Source of the DNA: Pyrobaculum neutrophilum V24Sta
Lineage (GTDB): Archaea; Thermoproteota; Thermoprotei; Thermoproteales; Thermoproteaceae
Direction: 5' to 3'
NCBI RefSeq assembly: GCF_000019805.1
Contig: NC_010525.1
Coordinates: 682,001-746,000 of the forward strand
Length of the DNA stretch: 64,000 nucleotides
Shown here: positions 9,590 through 19,367 of the stretch, piece after piece
Numbering within the stretch: position 1 is the stretch's first letter
Layout: each line of letters begins with the position of its first letter
Notes under the pieces: model-generated
Databases searched by the model: none
What the model was told of the DNA's origin: nothing
The model's input: the letters and a program-made list of their open reading frames with translations, nothing else
Translations under genes and position numbers: made by a program

Positions 9590-9623
9590 AGGGACCATGG
9601 GGAAACGCCCAGGTCCCGCTGAA
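9590..9623 (+). other. 34-base mini-intron candidate in the 16S gene
   Basis: After the conserved GGTCAGTAT the archaeal 16S normally continues directly into GCCCCGAA. Here 34 extra bases intervene, and they fold on themselves: GGGACC pairs with GGTCCC, and inside them TGGG pairs with CCCA. Flanking TCAG and CTGA can also pair across the insert, as exons do around an archaeal bulge-helix-bulge. The location fits the known insertion hot spot near E. coli position 1205. Very short 16S introns are, from memory, known in Thermoproteales. The exact cut sites are not determined, and it could instead be a retained helix extension. Confidence 0.6.
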
Positions 9624-9632
9624 GCCCCGAAA

Positions 9633-10292
9633 GCCGTGGCCCCAACGGGTAAATTAACCCCATCTACAAAAGACATGGACTGGCGGCTCTACCTATGTGG
9701 TCTCATAGCTGCAGATGGCCACCTCGACTGTAGAGGAGAAATCACATTGGCACAGAAGAGGAGAGACTTCATAGATACAATCGCAACGATAATGAAGACA
9801 AACGGCATAGATATAGCGAGCATTTTCTACGATAGAAAAGCGGGTGTGTGGAAGCTCAAAACAAGAGACAAAGATTTCTACAGGTACCTAATAAACAACG
9901 GGCTAAAGTGCGGAAGAAAAAGCTCGGAGATCAACCCACCCGCCGTTGAACCAACGGCGGGACTCCCATACGTCATAGGCTTCATCGATGGAGACGGGTG
10001 GGTTGAACAAATTACAAAAAAGTACAGAAGCCGAACATACACCTATCTGAGAGTAGGCCTAAAGACGAAAAGTAAAGCGCTAAGGGACTGGATCGCAGAG
10101 GTGCTCAAGGCCAACGGCATAAGAGCCAACACCGCGGACAAAAAAGACGGATACGAAATCCACATAGATACGATAGAGGCGTGGACAGTAGCCAAAATGT
10201 TGCTCAACCCTACCCACCACGAAAGACTAAAACAAATCCGGGACTCCAGACTCTAACTCATCTTTCTCCCAACCCGTTGGGGCACGGCCGGG
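9633..10292 (+). other. archaeal-type 16S rRNA intron of about 660 bases
   Basis: The 16S sequence is interrupted shortly after GCCCCGAAA and resumes at about ACCCCGGGGCTGCACGCG (from roughly 10293). The intron ends pair strongly: GCCCCAACGGGT at 9639-9650 with ACCCGTTGGGGC at 10272-10283, and GCCGT with ACGGC beside it. This is the terminal hairpin expected for a tRNA-splicing-endonuclease substrate. The interior is A-rich, unlike the rRNA, and is mostly filled by the LAGLIDADG ORF. Boundaries are good to a few bases; I could not assign the two three-base bulges uniquely. The insertion site is about nine exon bases after the mini-intron, near E. coli 1213. Confidence 0.82.
9675..10256 (+). 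CDS. LAGLIDADG homing endonuclease encoded in the 16S intron
   Basis: A 193-residue protein with two LAGLIDADG helices, LCGLIAADG near the start and VIGFIDGDG about 100 residues later. It should therefore act as a monomer that cuts an intron-less 16S gene at the insertion site and so spreads the intron. Both motifs keep an acidic residue at the catalytic position. The frame is open from 9597, but that part overlaps 16S exon sequence and the intron's terminal helix; ATG 9675 is the first plausible start inside the intron. Codon use is A-rich (AAA, AGA, ATA), in sharp contrast to neighbouring genes, as expected for a mobile passenger. Transcription probably comes only from the rRNA promoter. 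Confidence 0.9.
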   Translation: MDWRLYLCGLIAADGHLDCRGEITLAQKRRDFIDTIATIMKTNGIDIASIFYDRKAGVWKLKTRDKDFYRYLINNGLKCGRKSSEINPPAVEPTAGLPYVIGFIDGDGWVEQITKKYRSRTYTYLRVGLKTKSKALRDWIAEVLKANGIRANTADKKDGYEIHIDTIEAWTVAKMLLNPTHHERLKQIRDSRL

Positions 10293-10564
10293 AGACCCCG
10301 GGGCTGCACGCGAGCTGCAATGGCGGGGACAGCGGGATCCGACCCCGAAAGGGGGAGGCAATCCCGTAAACCCCGCCCCAGTAGGGATCGAGGGCTGCAA
10401 CTCGCCCTCGTGAACGTGGAATCCCTAGTAACCGCGTGTCACCAACGCGCGGTGAATACGTCCCTGCCCCTTGCACACACCGCCCGTCGCACCACCCGAG
10501 GGAGCCCTCTGCGAGGCCCCTTGCCGACGAGGTGGGGGGACGAGCAGGGGGCTCCCAAGGGGGG

Positions 10565-10614
<50 letters not shown>

Positions 10615-10650
10615 ACCCGGGGGTGGGTAGTCCAAAGGGCTTCTCCTTGG

Positions 10651-10666
10651 CCCCGCAAGCCGCCGC
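10651..10666 (+). other. 5' half of the 23S pre-rRNA processing stem
   Basis: CCCCGCAAGCCGCCGC in the short 16S-23S spacer can pair with GCGGCGGCGTGGGG at about 14329-14342, after the 23S gene, with a small internal loop between the GCCGCCGC block and the CCCC block. It encloses the 23S rRNA and was used here to bracket its ends. Confidence 0.5.
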
Positions 10667-11155
10667 TCCGCACGGCAAAGCCGTCCGGTGGATGGCTCGG
10701 CTCGGGCGCCGAAGAAGGGCGTGGCAAGCTGCGATAAGCCCGGGGGAGCCGCAGGCAGGCTTAGAACCCGGGATCCCCGAATGGGGCTTCCTGCCGGGGC
10801 CGAACAGGCCCCGGCGCCCCGTAAGGGGCGGGAACGCGGGGAACGGAAACATCTTAGTACCCGCAGGAGGAGAAGCCAAAAGGGATCCCCTGAGTAGGGG
10901 CGACCGAAAGGGGGAGAGCCCAAACCAAATCCCCACGGGACAACCGTGGGGAGATGTGGGGCTTGGGCCTGGGCAACCGCCGGCGGGCGGTAGCCGAAGT
11001 GGGCTGGAAAGCCCCGCCGTAGAGGGTGATAGCCCCGTAGGCGAAACCGCCCGTGGCGGAGTCCCGGGATCCCGGAGTACCACGGCTTAGTTTTGCCGTG
11101 GGAATACGCCGGCCACTGGCCGGCAAGGCTAAACACGTCCCGAGTCCGATAGCGC

Positions 11156-11189
<34 letters not shown>

Positions 11190-12619
11190 GGAAGGGGGGT
11201 GAAAAGAGCCTGAAACCGGGCGGCTACAGTGGGGCGGGCCCGAAAGGACGCCCCTCCCCGAAGGAAACCCCGGTGACGGGGGAGTACGAGGGGAGGGGTC
11301 CAGGGTCCGCCCTTACGTCTAGAAACACGGGCCGGGGAGTTCACGGCCGTGGCGAGCCTAAGGGGTTCAACCCCGGAGGCGTAGGGAAACCGACAGCCCG
11401 CAGCGGGGAAACCCGCGAGGGGCGGGGTCTGAAAGGGCCCGTAGTCACGGCCGTGAGACCAGAAACCGGGCGATCTAGCCCTGGGCAGGGCGAAGCGGGG
11501 CGAAAGCCCCGTGGAGGCCCGAAGGGGTTCTGATGTGCAAATCGTTCCCATGACCTGGGGCTAGGGGCAAAAGACCAATCAAGCCCGGTGATAGCTGGTT
11601 CCCCCCGAAGCTGGTCCCAGCCAGGCCTCCCCAGAGGCGGCCGGCGGGGTAGAGTACTGATCGGGGGTGCGGGAGCCGAAAGGCTCCGGCCCCCGGTCAA
11701 ACTCCGAACCTGCCGGCGCCGTAGAAGGGGGGAGGCGGGGGCGGTGGGGTAAGCCTCCGCTCCGAGACGGGAACAACCGAGACCGGGGTTAAGGCCCCCA
11801 AGTGCGGGCTTAGTGTCAATCTCAAAGGGCGTCCCCCGCCCAAGACAGCGGGGCCGTGGGCCTAACAGCAGCCATCGGCTAAGCAACGCGTAACAGCGGA
11901 CCCGCCGAGGCGGGGGGCCCCGAAGATGTACAGGGACTAAGCCCGCCGCCGAGACCCCGGGCCTCCGGCCGTTGGCCGGAGTGCGGTAGGGGGGCGCGGC
12001 CGTGGGGCAGAAGCCGGGCCGTGAGGTCCGGTGGACCCGCGGCCGACGAAGATCCCGGCGGTAGTAGCAGCGAAGAGGGGTGAGAAGCCCCTCCGCCGGA
12101 AAGGACCAGGGTTTCCTGGCAACTTCAATAGGCCAGGAGTTAGCCGGTCCTAAGGCGGGGCCTAATAGGCACCCGCCGAAAGGGAAACGGGTTAATATTC
12201 CCGTGCCGCGGGGGTAGGTTCTGCGGCAACGCAGGCCCCGTCCCCGACGCCTCGGGATAGGGCGGGCGGGACTGCCGTCCCGCTTAACCGTCGAAGGCCG
12301 GGGAGTGCCGTAATGGCGAGAACCGGCCGAAGGCGGGAATAGCCGGGGGTTTCCCCGGTCCGCCCGAATCCTGGGGCCCGTGAAAAGGGGACGGGGAACG
12401 AGCCCCCGCGCCCGTACCGAGAACCGACGCAGGTGCTCCTGGGTGAGAAGCCCAAGGCGGCTCGGGTGACCCCGGGCCAGGGAACTCGGCAAATTGGCCC
12501 CGTAACTTCGGGAGAAGGGGTGCCTGCGGCCTTAGGGTACACCCCTGGGGCCGCAGGTCGCAGTGACAAGGGGGACCTGACTGTTTAACAAAAACATAGG
12601 TCCCCGCGAGCCCGTAAGG

Positions 12620-13228
12620 GCGGTAAGGGAGCCAAGCTTAAAAATACGGGGGTGGCAATTGTATAGTGGATATATTCCAGTATGTCAAAGCTCTCAGCGC
12701 TTTTGATGGCTATGTCGATTACAGAGTCGGCAAAAACTACGAAATCGTAATCGCCGATATGTCTAAGGAATTCCTCGAGGAGATATGCAACGAGCTAAGA
12801 AAATACGGCGTGAGTTGCGGAGTCTATGCTTCGCGAAGAGACAGAGCCTTTAGGCTTAGAATATACGGCAAGGAGTCTGTCGATAGAATCTTGAACTCCA
12901 GCCTTGCCCCCGAGGTGCTAATAGCGGCTGCAATAGATGCCGAGGGGAATGTGAAGAAATATAGAAATCAGCCTTTTAGAACCAGAATTGTTGTAAAGAG
13001 CGACATGGCTAGACGAATTGAAGATGCGCTCACTGCGCTTTCGATAAGATACGTTAAGATCACTAGGAAAGGAGGTAGATACACTGAAATCGTTGTATCT
13101 GGTAAGGAGGAGAACCAAAAGCTGTATCGGGTAGTTAAAATACGCCACCCCCAAAAATTACAGGTGGTGGGTCATTATCTTAACCTCTAGGCCGAACAAG
13201 CTGGCTCCCTTCCGCCCCGGGAGAGGGT
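12620..13228 (+). other. archaeal-type 23S rRNA intron of about 610 bases
   Basis: In archaeal 23S the segment GAGCCCGTAAGGG runs directly into GTGTACGGGGGCTGAATCC. Here they are separated by about 610 bases of mostly A-rich sequence. The intron ends pair: GGCGG-T-AAGGGAGCC-A-AGCTT (12620-12639) with AAGCT-GGCTCCCTT-CCGCC (about 13197-13215), two single-base bulges apart. The region lies upstream of the conserved TAACTCTGACCCTCTTAAGG (E. coli about 1929). Exact splice points are not fixed. Confidence 0.82.
12666..13190 (+). CDS. LAGLIDADG-type protein encoded in the 23S intron
   Basis: A 174-residue ORF that starts at GTG 12666 and fills the intron. Two degenerate LAGLIDADG helices can be seen: ALSAFDGYVD near residue 9 and LIAAAIDAEGN about 85 residues later. 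The second matches the consensus better (IDAEG). The first has lost the usual small-residue packing pattern, so nuclease activity is uncertain; such proteins can persist as splicing helpers or in decay. Codon use is AT-rich compared with the host. It would be translated from unspliced pre-23S RNA or from the circularised intron. Confidence 0.8.
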   Translation: MDIFQYVKALSAFDGYVDYRVGKNYEIVIADMSKEFLEEICNELRKYGVSCGVYASRRDRAFRLRIYGKESVDRILNSSLAPEVLIAAAIDAEGNVKKYRNQPFRTRIVVKSDMARRIEDALTALSIRYVKITRKGGRYTEIVVSGKEENQKLYRVVKIRHPQKLQVVGHYLNL

Positions 13229-14124
13229 GTGTACGGGGGCTGAATCCTGGCCACTGGCGGTACGTGAACCCCGGTTACAACCGGGCGAAGCGCCGCTGAA
13301 GGCCGGGGGTAACTCTGACCCTCTTAAGGTAGCCAAATGCCTTGCCGGGTAAGTTCCGGCGTGCATGAATGGATCAACGAGGTCCCCACTGTCCCGGCCC
13401 GGGGCCCGGCGAACCCACCTCCAGGTGCACAGTCCTGGGACCCCCGACGGGGCGAGAAGTCCCTATGGAGCTTCACAGCAGCCTGTCGTTGCGGGGGGGC
13501 GGGGGGTGCAGAGCGTAGGTGGGAGCGATGAAACGGGGCCTCCGGGTCCCGTGGATGCGGTCCTGGAACACCACCCACTCTCCGCCCCTCCGCTTACCCG
13601 CCGGAAGGCGGGGACAGCGGCAGGCGGGCTGTTCGGCTGGGGCGGCACACCCCTGAAAAGATATCGGGGGTGCCCAAAGCTCGGCTCAGGCGGGTCAGAA
13701 ATCCGCCGTAGAGTGTAAGGGCAAAAGCCGGGCTGACTGGGCCCTTGAACACAAGGGGCCCAGGCGGGAAACCGGGGCCTAGAGAACGCTCGTGCCCCCA
13801 CCAGTGGGGGCCGGGCATGACAGAAAAGTTACCCTAGGAATAACCGGCTCGTCGCGGGTGAGAGTCCCCATCGACCCCGCGGTTTGGTACCCAGACGTCG
13901 TCTCTTCCCATCCTGGCGGTGCAGCAGCCGCCAAGGGTGGGGCTGCCCGCCCATTAAAGGGGAACGTGAGATGGGTTCAGACCGTCGCGAGACAGGTCGG
14001 TCTCTACCTGTCGGGGGCGTTGGCCGCCTGAGGGGAAGGTGCCCTCAGTACGAGAGGAACGGGGCGCCGCGGCCTCTAGTGTACCGGTTGTCCGGCAGGG
14101 CACTGCCGGGCAGCCACGCCGTGG

Positions 14125-14159
<35 letters not shown>

Positions 14160-14342
14160 TCCCCGAGACGAGGCGGCCGTCGCCCTGGGGGGCAACCCCT
14201 GGGGCGCGAGGGCTCCCGTAGAAGACGGGGTTGATGGGGGGGCGGTGTAACCCCCGAGGGTTCTCCCGAGGGGGGAGCCGGCCCCTCCCAATCGCCCGAG
14301 CGTGCGGGGCGGCGGGCGAAAGGGCCTGGCGGCGGCGTGGGG

Positions 14343-14460
14343 GTTGCCTCTTCTGGCATTCTTCTTGTCCACTCCTTCTGCGCAGATCTTAACTCTAGAG
14401 CTCACCTCTTCTGACCTTCTTGCTGGGTTTTTGGCTTGTTGTTTGTCAGGTAGTGTTTAT
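14343..14460 (+). terminator. pyrimidine-rich termination region after the rRNA operon
   Basis: Just past the 23S processing stem the composition switches abruptly from GC-rich to T-rich, with TTCTTCTTGTCC, CTTCTGACCTTCTTGC and GGGTTTTTGGCTTGTTGTTTG in succession. Several short T-runs without a strong hairpin are typical of crenarchaeal termination zones. Confidence 0.5.
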
Positions 14461-15330
14461 TGCCGTTTTTCCGTCTGGTATGCGGGTTTTATTGTTGGTG
14501 TTGGCTTTGTACAGACCCGTTAACCCGCTGAAACCTCCACTCAGCCCCACAGAAGCCCTCACCAAAACCTCCGAATACCCTAAATCCCACCAACGCTGAA
14601 GATCAAAAACCTTCAAGAAATACGCATCACGGTAGTCACCAGTATCACAAGAACAAGACCACTAGTCTCCACATTACCCAACACAACTACACCGTTCTTT
14701 ACTTTGCCTGTTTTGGGAGGACTGTTCTTGGTGCGGCTCTGGGGAGCCTCCTCCTGTGAAGAACGTGGGTACGCTGTATGAGGATGAGATTTTGTGGGTT
14801 ACCTACGTGGGGGGTAGGTGGGGGGTAGAGGTTTTGTGGCACCAGGGGGCTTCGGCTATCAGGTTTGTGTGAATGGATCTCTCTTCTCCGTGACTATGGC
14901 CTTTGGCGGATCCGCAGAAGGCGTATATGGAACTGCTGAGGAGGTGGCTACTGGAGGAGAGGTGGGGGGATATAAGGGTGCCGGGTTCGACGGGGCGCCC
15001 CTCTGGTTTGTCGACGCTACACGAGGGCCTCTGCAGAGCGGGATAGGCGGCTTGGCCGTTTACGTAGCCTCTTTTGCGCTGGTTGGGGCTAACTCGCGCG
15101 CCGGGCTTTCCGCCTCCGCGCCTATCTGCCGAGGCGCGCGGCGCCGTAGCTCCGGCGTGGGGGCAGTCCCGTGAGGTGCCTCGACCGGGCCTGTCCCGAG
15201 CTCTGCAGAGGGGGGCCGCGCCGCTGTCCCCCATGCCCGATGACCCCACGCCCGAGGCATCCTGGATGCCGATGAGGGCGCAGGCGAGGAGGAAGTCCCT
15301 AGGCGCGAGTCAAGAATCGTCAGTAAATTT
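14461..15330. other. gene-poor interval after the rRNA operon
   Basis: About 870 bases with no intact gene I can support. The first 290 bases are low in coding character and relatively AT-rich. From 14756 to 15046 two overlapping coding remnants are visible (listed separately). From 15050 to 15320 the sequence is GC-rich with no convincing frame. No tRNA T-loop/acceptor pairs, no 5S and no repeat array were found here. Confidence 0.5.
14756..15046 (+). pseudogene. decayed coding remnants, family not identified
   Basis: Two stretches read like protein but lie in different frames. Frame A, GTG 14756 to TGA 14872, encodes 38 residues including LYEDEILWVTYVGGRWGVEV. Frame B, 14903 to TAG 15046, encodes 47 residues including YMELLRRWLLEERWGDIRVP. 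Both have the charged/hydrophobic patterning of real proteins, and neither has its own promoter. They may be pieces of one frameshifted gene or of two. I could not assign a family. Confidence 0.35.
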
Positions 15331-15354
15331 TTATCTCGCATCTCCCTTGTTGTC

Positions 15355-15555
15355 GTGTTGAGGAGGGGGGATGTCTGTCCCCGGTGTGGGAGGGCTATTA
15401 GCTACTTCCACTACTGGCGTAAGGGGTCTCGGGTTTATGTCTCGGCGGTTCACTACCTAGGCAGGTCTGGGGGGAAGAAGATTATCGAGAAGTGCTACCT
15501 GGGGAGCTACTCCGCGGAGGAGGCGGAGCGCCTCTTCGGCGTGCCGCGCGGCTGA
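15355..15555 (+). CDS. small zinc-finger-like protein
   Basis: A 66-residue protein beginning at GTG 15355. It has a single CxxC pair near the N-terminus (CPRCGRA) and a third cysteine about 35 residues later (EKCYLG), possibly with histidines completing a metal site. The middle (YFHYWRKGSRVYVSAVHYLG) is a likely beta hairpin, and the tail YSAEEAERLFGV is helical. A TATA-like AAATTTTTATC at 15325-15335 stands about 25 bases upstream, consistent with a leaderless transcript, and this supports reality despite the small size. Function unknown. Confidence 0.65.
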   Translation: MLRRGDVCPRCGRAISYFHYWRKGSRVYVSAVHYLGRSGGKKIIEKCYLGSYSAEEAERLFGVPRG

Positions 15556-16012
15556 GACCGACTCCATGCCCCGCGTCTGTTTGGTTGGGGTGGGAAAGAC
15601 CGGGTTTCCACGGGGGCTACCGCTATTTTCCGTAACCTGCTACTGTGGTTATCAGGGCGTCGCCGTGTTGCAACACGTCGGGTGTCTAACATCGTGTTGG
15701 TTGTTATGCCGATGGATGGGAAGTGCTGTTGGTAGTTTGGAGTAGATACGGGGGGCTGTAGGGCGTCGTCGTCTGAGGCTTGTACCAGCGGGGTAGAGGC
15801 GGGGACTTATGTCGATAGGTCCGCTTTTGTAGAGTTTGTATGACGTCGGTTCAGGTTGTCTGTTGCCCCTTTGGTAGCTCCAGCCTACTGAGTTGGCGAG
15901 GGTCGGCGATGGGGGGTGGTCGTATGTTGGGGTGGAATCGTTTTGGTCTTCCATTGGGGGGTGGGCGTCGCCGAGTTTCGCCGTAATGAGGCGTAGCGGT
16001 TGTGCATATGTT
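15556..16012. other. intergenic interval with no supported gene
   Basis: About 450 bases between the small zinc-finger gene and the permease stop codon. Frames on both strands are broken or have poor codon character, no TATA box is followed by a credible start, and I see no tRNA, box C/D pair or repeat. It may hold decayed sequence like 14.5-15.3 kb. Confidence 0.45.
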
Positions 16013-17296
16013 CTAGCGTTTTCTTGTGGCGGCGTAGAGGAGGTATCCGAAGGCTAGCCACAGGGCGAGGAACCATAGGTATGGTAGTTTTTCGATGGCT
16101 GTGAACGCTATTCCTGTGGCTGTGAGGGCTGTGGCGGCGATTGAGGTGGTGGGGAACCCGCGTATGCGTGGCGATCTGAAGGCGCTGTGTAGGATGCCGC
16201 GTTTTGTGACGAGTCCTAGGGAGAGGGCTATCATTAGGTAGTTTATTAGGGACCCCACGGCGTAGATGTCTACCAGTAGCTCTATCTCCCCGGGGAGGAG
16301 GAAGAGTATGGAGACTACGTAGGTGAAGGTGAGTCCGACGTAGGGGGTTCTGAATCTCCTGTGTAATTTCGCGAAGTGTGGGGGTAGGAGCTTTTCGTCC
16401 GCCAGTATGTAGATTAGGCGGGCGAAGGCCACGTATCCGGTGAGGGCGGCCATCAACATTATCATGACTATGACCGCGAAGACTGGGGTCTCCATCGGGG
16501 GGGCGACCTTTTGGGCTAGCTGTAGCATGACTAGCGCTGGGTCTTTTATCTCGGCGGGCGTTAGGGCGGACATTATCGCGGACGAGAGCAGGAGGCCGTA
16601 TGTGGTGCCGACGGCCGCCGCAATGGCGGCCGCTCTGGGTATCTGTATGAGGGGGGCCGTGGCCTCGCCGGCTAGTTGCCCGATCGCGTCTATGCCAGTG
16701 TAGCCTCTGGAGGCGAGGGAGAAGGCGTAGAGGAGGTTCTGCGGCTCTACGCCGCGCCAGCTGAAGTAGGGGGGCGGCGCGCCGAATTTCGTGAAGACGG
16801 CGGCGAGTAGGGCTGTCATCACCGCGGCCTCTGCGGTAAATACGGCCAGGCCGACCCGCGACGACTCTTTTATCCCCACCAGGGCGAGGATGTAGAGCGC
16901 GGTGGAGAGGGCTATGGCAAGGGCCTGCGGAGGTATGGCCAAGCCGCTGTAGGCCAGTATGTACTTGGAGGCGTCTAGGGTTCCGTAGCCGACCATGATT
17001 ATCTGGTCTATCGCGAGTAGCCAGACCGCGGTGAAGGCGCCCAGGTTGCCCAACCCGATTTTCACATGTAGATAGGAGCCGCCCGTCTCCGGGAACCTCG
17101 ACCCCATCTCTCCGTAGGCCAGCGCAACCGCTATCAACAGGGCGGCGCTGTACAACATGACGAAAAGCCCGTACTGACCAGCCGCGAGGAGGATGAAGCC
17201 CGCCATTAGGTAGAAGGTGGACTGTGAGTCGTGGTGGACTAGGGCGTAGATATCCCAAGTGCCCAACCTCCTCCTCAGCCATTCGCGGAAGGCCAC
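16013..17296 (-). CDS. APC-superfamily amino acid permease
   Basis: A 427-residue membrane transporter with about 12 predicted membrane helices, probably importing amino acids by secondary transport. Family features include the unwound first helix region around FYLMAGFILLAAGQYG, GEMGSRFPETGGSYLHVKIGLG (the conserved P..GG.Y segment after helix 2) and YTGIDAIGQLAGEA in helix 6. The substrate is not predictable. The next gene on this strand is the chorismate operon, but whole-operon linkage runs the other way: aroE-aroC lie upstream. A TATA box (GCTTAAATAG, about 17319-17328) sits 25 bases before the start. Confidence 0.9.
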   Translation of the reverse strand: MAFREWLRRRLGTWDIYALVHHDSQSTFYLMAGFILLAAGQYGLFVMLYSAALLIAVALAYGEMGSRFPETGGSYLHVKIGLGNLGAFTAVWLLAIDQIIMVGYGTLDASKYILAYSGLAIPPQALAIALSTALYILALVGIKESSRVGLAVFTAEAAVMTALLAAVFTKFGAPPPYFSWRGVEPQNLLYAFSLASRGYTGIDAIGQLAGEATAPLIQIPRAAAIAAAVGTTYGLLLSSAIMSALTPAEIKDPALVMLQLAQKVAPPMETPVFAVIVMIMLMAALTGYVAFARLIYILADEKLLPPHFAKLHRRFRTPYVGLTFTYVVSILFLLPGEIELLVDIYAVGSLINYLMIALSLGLVTKRGILHSAFRSPRIRGFPTTSIAATALTATGIAFTAIEKLPYLWFLALWLAFGYLLYAATRKR

Positions 17297-17420
17297 CTGG
17301 CCCGTCGTACCTCGGCCCTATTTAAGCATATCCGCAGGTCAACACGCCGTCTTCCAGCCCGCAGACTGGGGGCGGCGCCTCCTTGCGGTACAACCGAAAG
17401 CCTCAGGGCCGAGGGCGCGG

Positions 17421-18518
17421 CTATCTCCCCAGCGGCTTATCTCTTCTTATGAGACCTGCCCTGAGTAGGTGGTCGGCGAGTGCTACCGCCGTGATGGCCT
17501 CCAGCGCCACGAGGGCTTTGGGGACTATGGACACGTCGTATCTCCCCTTGAACTCTATCGTCGTAGGCTCCATCTTGGCTAGGTCCACCGTCTGCTGCGG
17601 CTTTCTGACGGAGGGGGTGGGCTTGAACCAGGCTCTGAAGTATATGGGGGTTCCCACGGTTATTCCGCCGAGGACGCCGCCGATTTTGTTGGTGGCGAGG
17701 GTTGGCCTGCCGTTGGCGACTGTTATGGGGTCGTTGGCCTCGCTTCCCCACATCTTCGCCAGCGCTCTGCCCATGCCCCAGTCGAGCGCTATGGCGCCTG
17801 GTATGGAGAAGGCGGCGGCGGCTATGTCGGCTTTTATCTTGCCGAAGTGGGGCTCCCCCAGGCCGGGCGGCACCCCCACGGCCCAGACCTCCACCCCCCC
17901 GCCTATGCTGTCTCCCCTCATGGCGGCCTCCCGGATCTTTTCCAGCATTTTGTCTAGGGCTTGTTGATCCACCACGGGGAGGGGCCGCCCCCAGCTTTTT
18001 TTGACGTCTTCGTAGGTGTAGCTGGCGTTTATCTCGACGCCGCCTAGCTCGACTATGTGGCCGGCCACCTCGGCGCCGGCTAGGGCGAGCATCTTCTTGG
18101 CGACTGCCCCCGCCGCCACCACAGCCGCGGTTGTTCTACCGGAGGCTCTGCCTCCCCCCCTGTGGTCGTAGTGTCTGCCGTATTTGAGGTAGTAGGCGAA
18201 GTCGGCGTGGCCCGGCCTGGGCTTCATCCAGAGCTCCTCGTAGTAGCTGGAGATGACGCGTCTGTTCCATATCACGACGGCTATGGGGGTGCCCTGGGTG
18301 TAGCCCTCCTTCACGCCGGATAGTATCTCCACCTCCTCCGGCTCGCACCTCGGGTTGAGGACTGGTATGTGGCAGAACATCCTCCTCTCCAGCTCCCTCT
18401 TGATGTCCTCCTCCGTCAGTTCCAGCCCAGCCGGCACGCCGTCTATCACCACGCCTATGGCCTTGCCGTGGGATTCGCCGAAGGTGGTTATCCGGAGCTC
18501 TCTTCCGAAGGTGTTCAT
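17421..18518 (-). CDS. aroC: chorismate synthase
   Basis: Converts 5-enolpyruvylshikimate-3-phosphate to chorismate, needing reduced FMN; seventh step of the shikimate pathway. The 365 residues include the N-terminal signature [19 protein letters not shown], the GRASGR(T/E)T signature as [12 protein letters not shown], and the C-terminal [16 protein letters not shown]. It begins four bases inside the end of aroE (ATGA), so the two are translated together. Length and motifs are complete. Confidence 0.97.
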   Translation of the reverse strand: MNTFGRELRITTFGESHGKAIGVVIDGVPAGLELTEEDIKRELERRMFCHIPVLNPRCEPEEVEILSGVKEGYTQGTPIAVVIWNRRVISSYYEELWMKPRPGHADFAYYLKYGRHYDHRGGGRASGRTTAAVVAAGAVAKKMLALAGAEVAGHIVELGGVEINASYTYEDVKKSWGRPLPVVDQQALDKMLEKIREAAMRGDSIGGGVEVWAVGVPPGLGEPHFGKIKADIAAAAFSIPGAIALDWGMGRALAKMWGSEANDPITVANGRPTLATNKIGGVLGGITVGTPIYFRAWFKPTPSVRKPQQTVDLAKMEPTTIEFKGRYDVSIVPKALVALEAITAVALADHLLRAGLIRRDKPLGR

Positions 18519-19297
18519 ATCCCTAGGAACTCGAGGACGGCCCTCTTCATAACTGTTCTGTCCGGCTCTACTCCGAGCCAGATCTTCTCGGCTTGAGCCC
18601 CCTGCTCCACCAGTAGGTCTACCCCGTCTACCACCTTTATCCCTAGCCTCTGGGCCTCCTCCACCATCTTTGTCCTGGGGGTTGGGATGTAGGCGAAGTC
18701 CACGTAGAGAGAGGCGCCGCTGAGGTCTGCCACCATGGCGTCGTAGACGGGGGTCGCGTTTACGACCACGTCCGCCTTGACGGGGCTCCTCACGGCTTTT
18801 ACCTCCCTCTTGAACTTCTCGGCGAACTCCCTGGCTAGGGCCTCGGCCCTCTCGTAGGTCCTGTTGGCTATGTAGACGGCCCTGGCCTCGGCCTTGATCG
18901 CGGCGAAGAGGGCGGCCCTCGCGGCGCCCCCTGCGCCCACTATCAACACGTCTGCCCCCCTCATGTGGGAGCCCGCCAGCTGGTAGACCGCCGAGGCGTC
19001 TGTGTTGTAGCCGACGAGGAGGTTCCTCTCCACAAGCACAGTGTTCACAGCGCCTATGGCTCTGGCGTCTGCCGCAACGCCGTCGAGGTGCTTCACCACC
19101 TCCTCCTTGTGGGGGATAGTGACGTTGAAGCCTCTTAGGTTCAGCCTGGCGAGCTTGAGGAAGCAGGGTAGCTCCTCCCTCGGCACGTCGACGGCTATAT
19201 ACACGGCGTTGACCCCGAGGGCTTTGAAAGAGGCGTTGTGCATGGCGGGGCTCGCCGACTTCCCCCTCACGTGTGTGCCTATCACCGCGAAGTACAT
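18515..19297 (-). CDS. aroE: shikimate dehydrogenase
   Basis: Reduces 3-dehydroshikimate to shikimate with NADPH. The 260 residues show the substrate domain with KSASPAMHN and [12 protein letters not shown] (catalytic Lys), then NTD in YNTDASA, and the Rossmann domain [12 protein letters not shown] with NRTYERAE. The C-terminal [17 protein letters not shown] is standard. It is the first gene of an aroE-aroC pair. It shares a palindromic TATA box (19311-19320) with the divergent proC gene. Confidence 0.97.
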   Translation of the reverse strand: MYFAVIGTHVRGKSASPAMHNASFKALGVNAVYIAVDVPREELPCFLKLARLNLRGFNVTIPHKEEVVKHLDGVAADARAIGAVNTVLVERNLLVGYNTDASAVYQLAGSHMRGADVLIVGAGGAARAALFAAIKAEARAVYIANRTYERAEALAREFAEKFKREVKAVRSPVKADVVVNATPVYDAMVADLSGASLYVDFAYIPTPRTKMVEEAQRLGIKVVDGVDLLVEQGAQAEKIWLGVEPDRTVMKRAVLEFLGI

Positions 19298-19310
19298 GGC
19301 GCCTGTATTA

Positions 19311-19320
19311 ACTATTTAAA
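19311..19320. promoter_or_regulatory. shared symmetric TATA box between aroE and proC
   Basis: CTATTTAAATAAG is nearly palindromic and is the only A/T-rich block in the 40-base divergent gap. Centre-to-start distances are 19 bases to aroE ATG 19297 and 24 bases to the ATG at 19340 that would head proC. One box serving both directions suggests joint control of shikimate and proline genes. Confidence 0.55.
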
Positions 19321-19367
19321 TAAGTGTTTTCCCATCCATATGCGTCCCCCAGCTGACGGTTGGGGTA

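Noticed and set aside
14985-15000. GGGTTCGACGGGG resembling a tRNA T-loop
   Set aside because: No acceptor, D-arm or anticodon arm can be folded around it; no tRNA was found anywhere in the window.
14818-15174. 118-codon open frame on the plus strand
   Set aside because: Overlaps the better coding remnant in another frame; no promoter and a poor codon pattern past its first third.
15885-17282. 465-codon open frame opposite the frame of the APC permease
   Set aside because: It is Arg/His/Pro-rich with no hydrophobic pattern, a GC shadow of the permease gene on the same strand.
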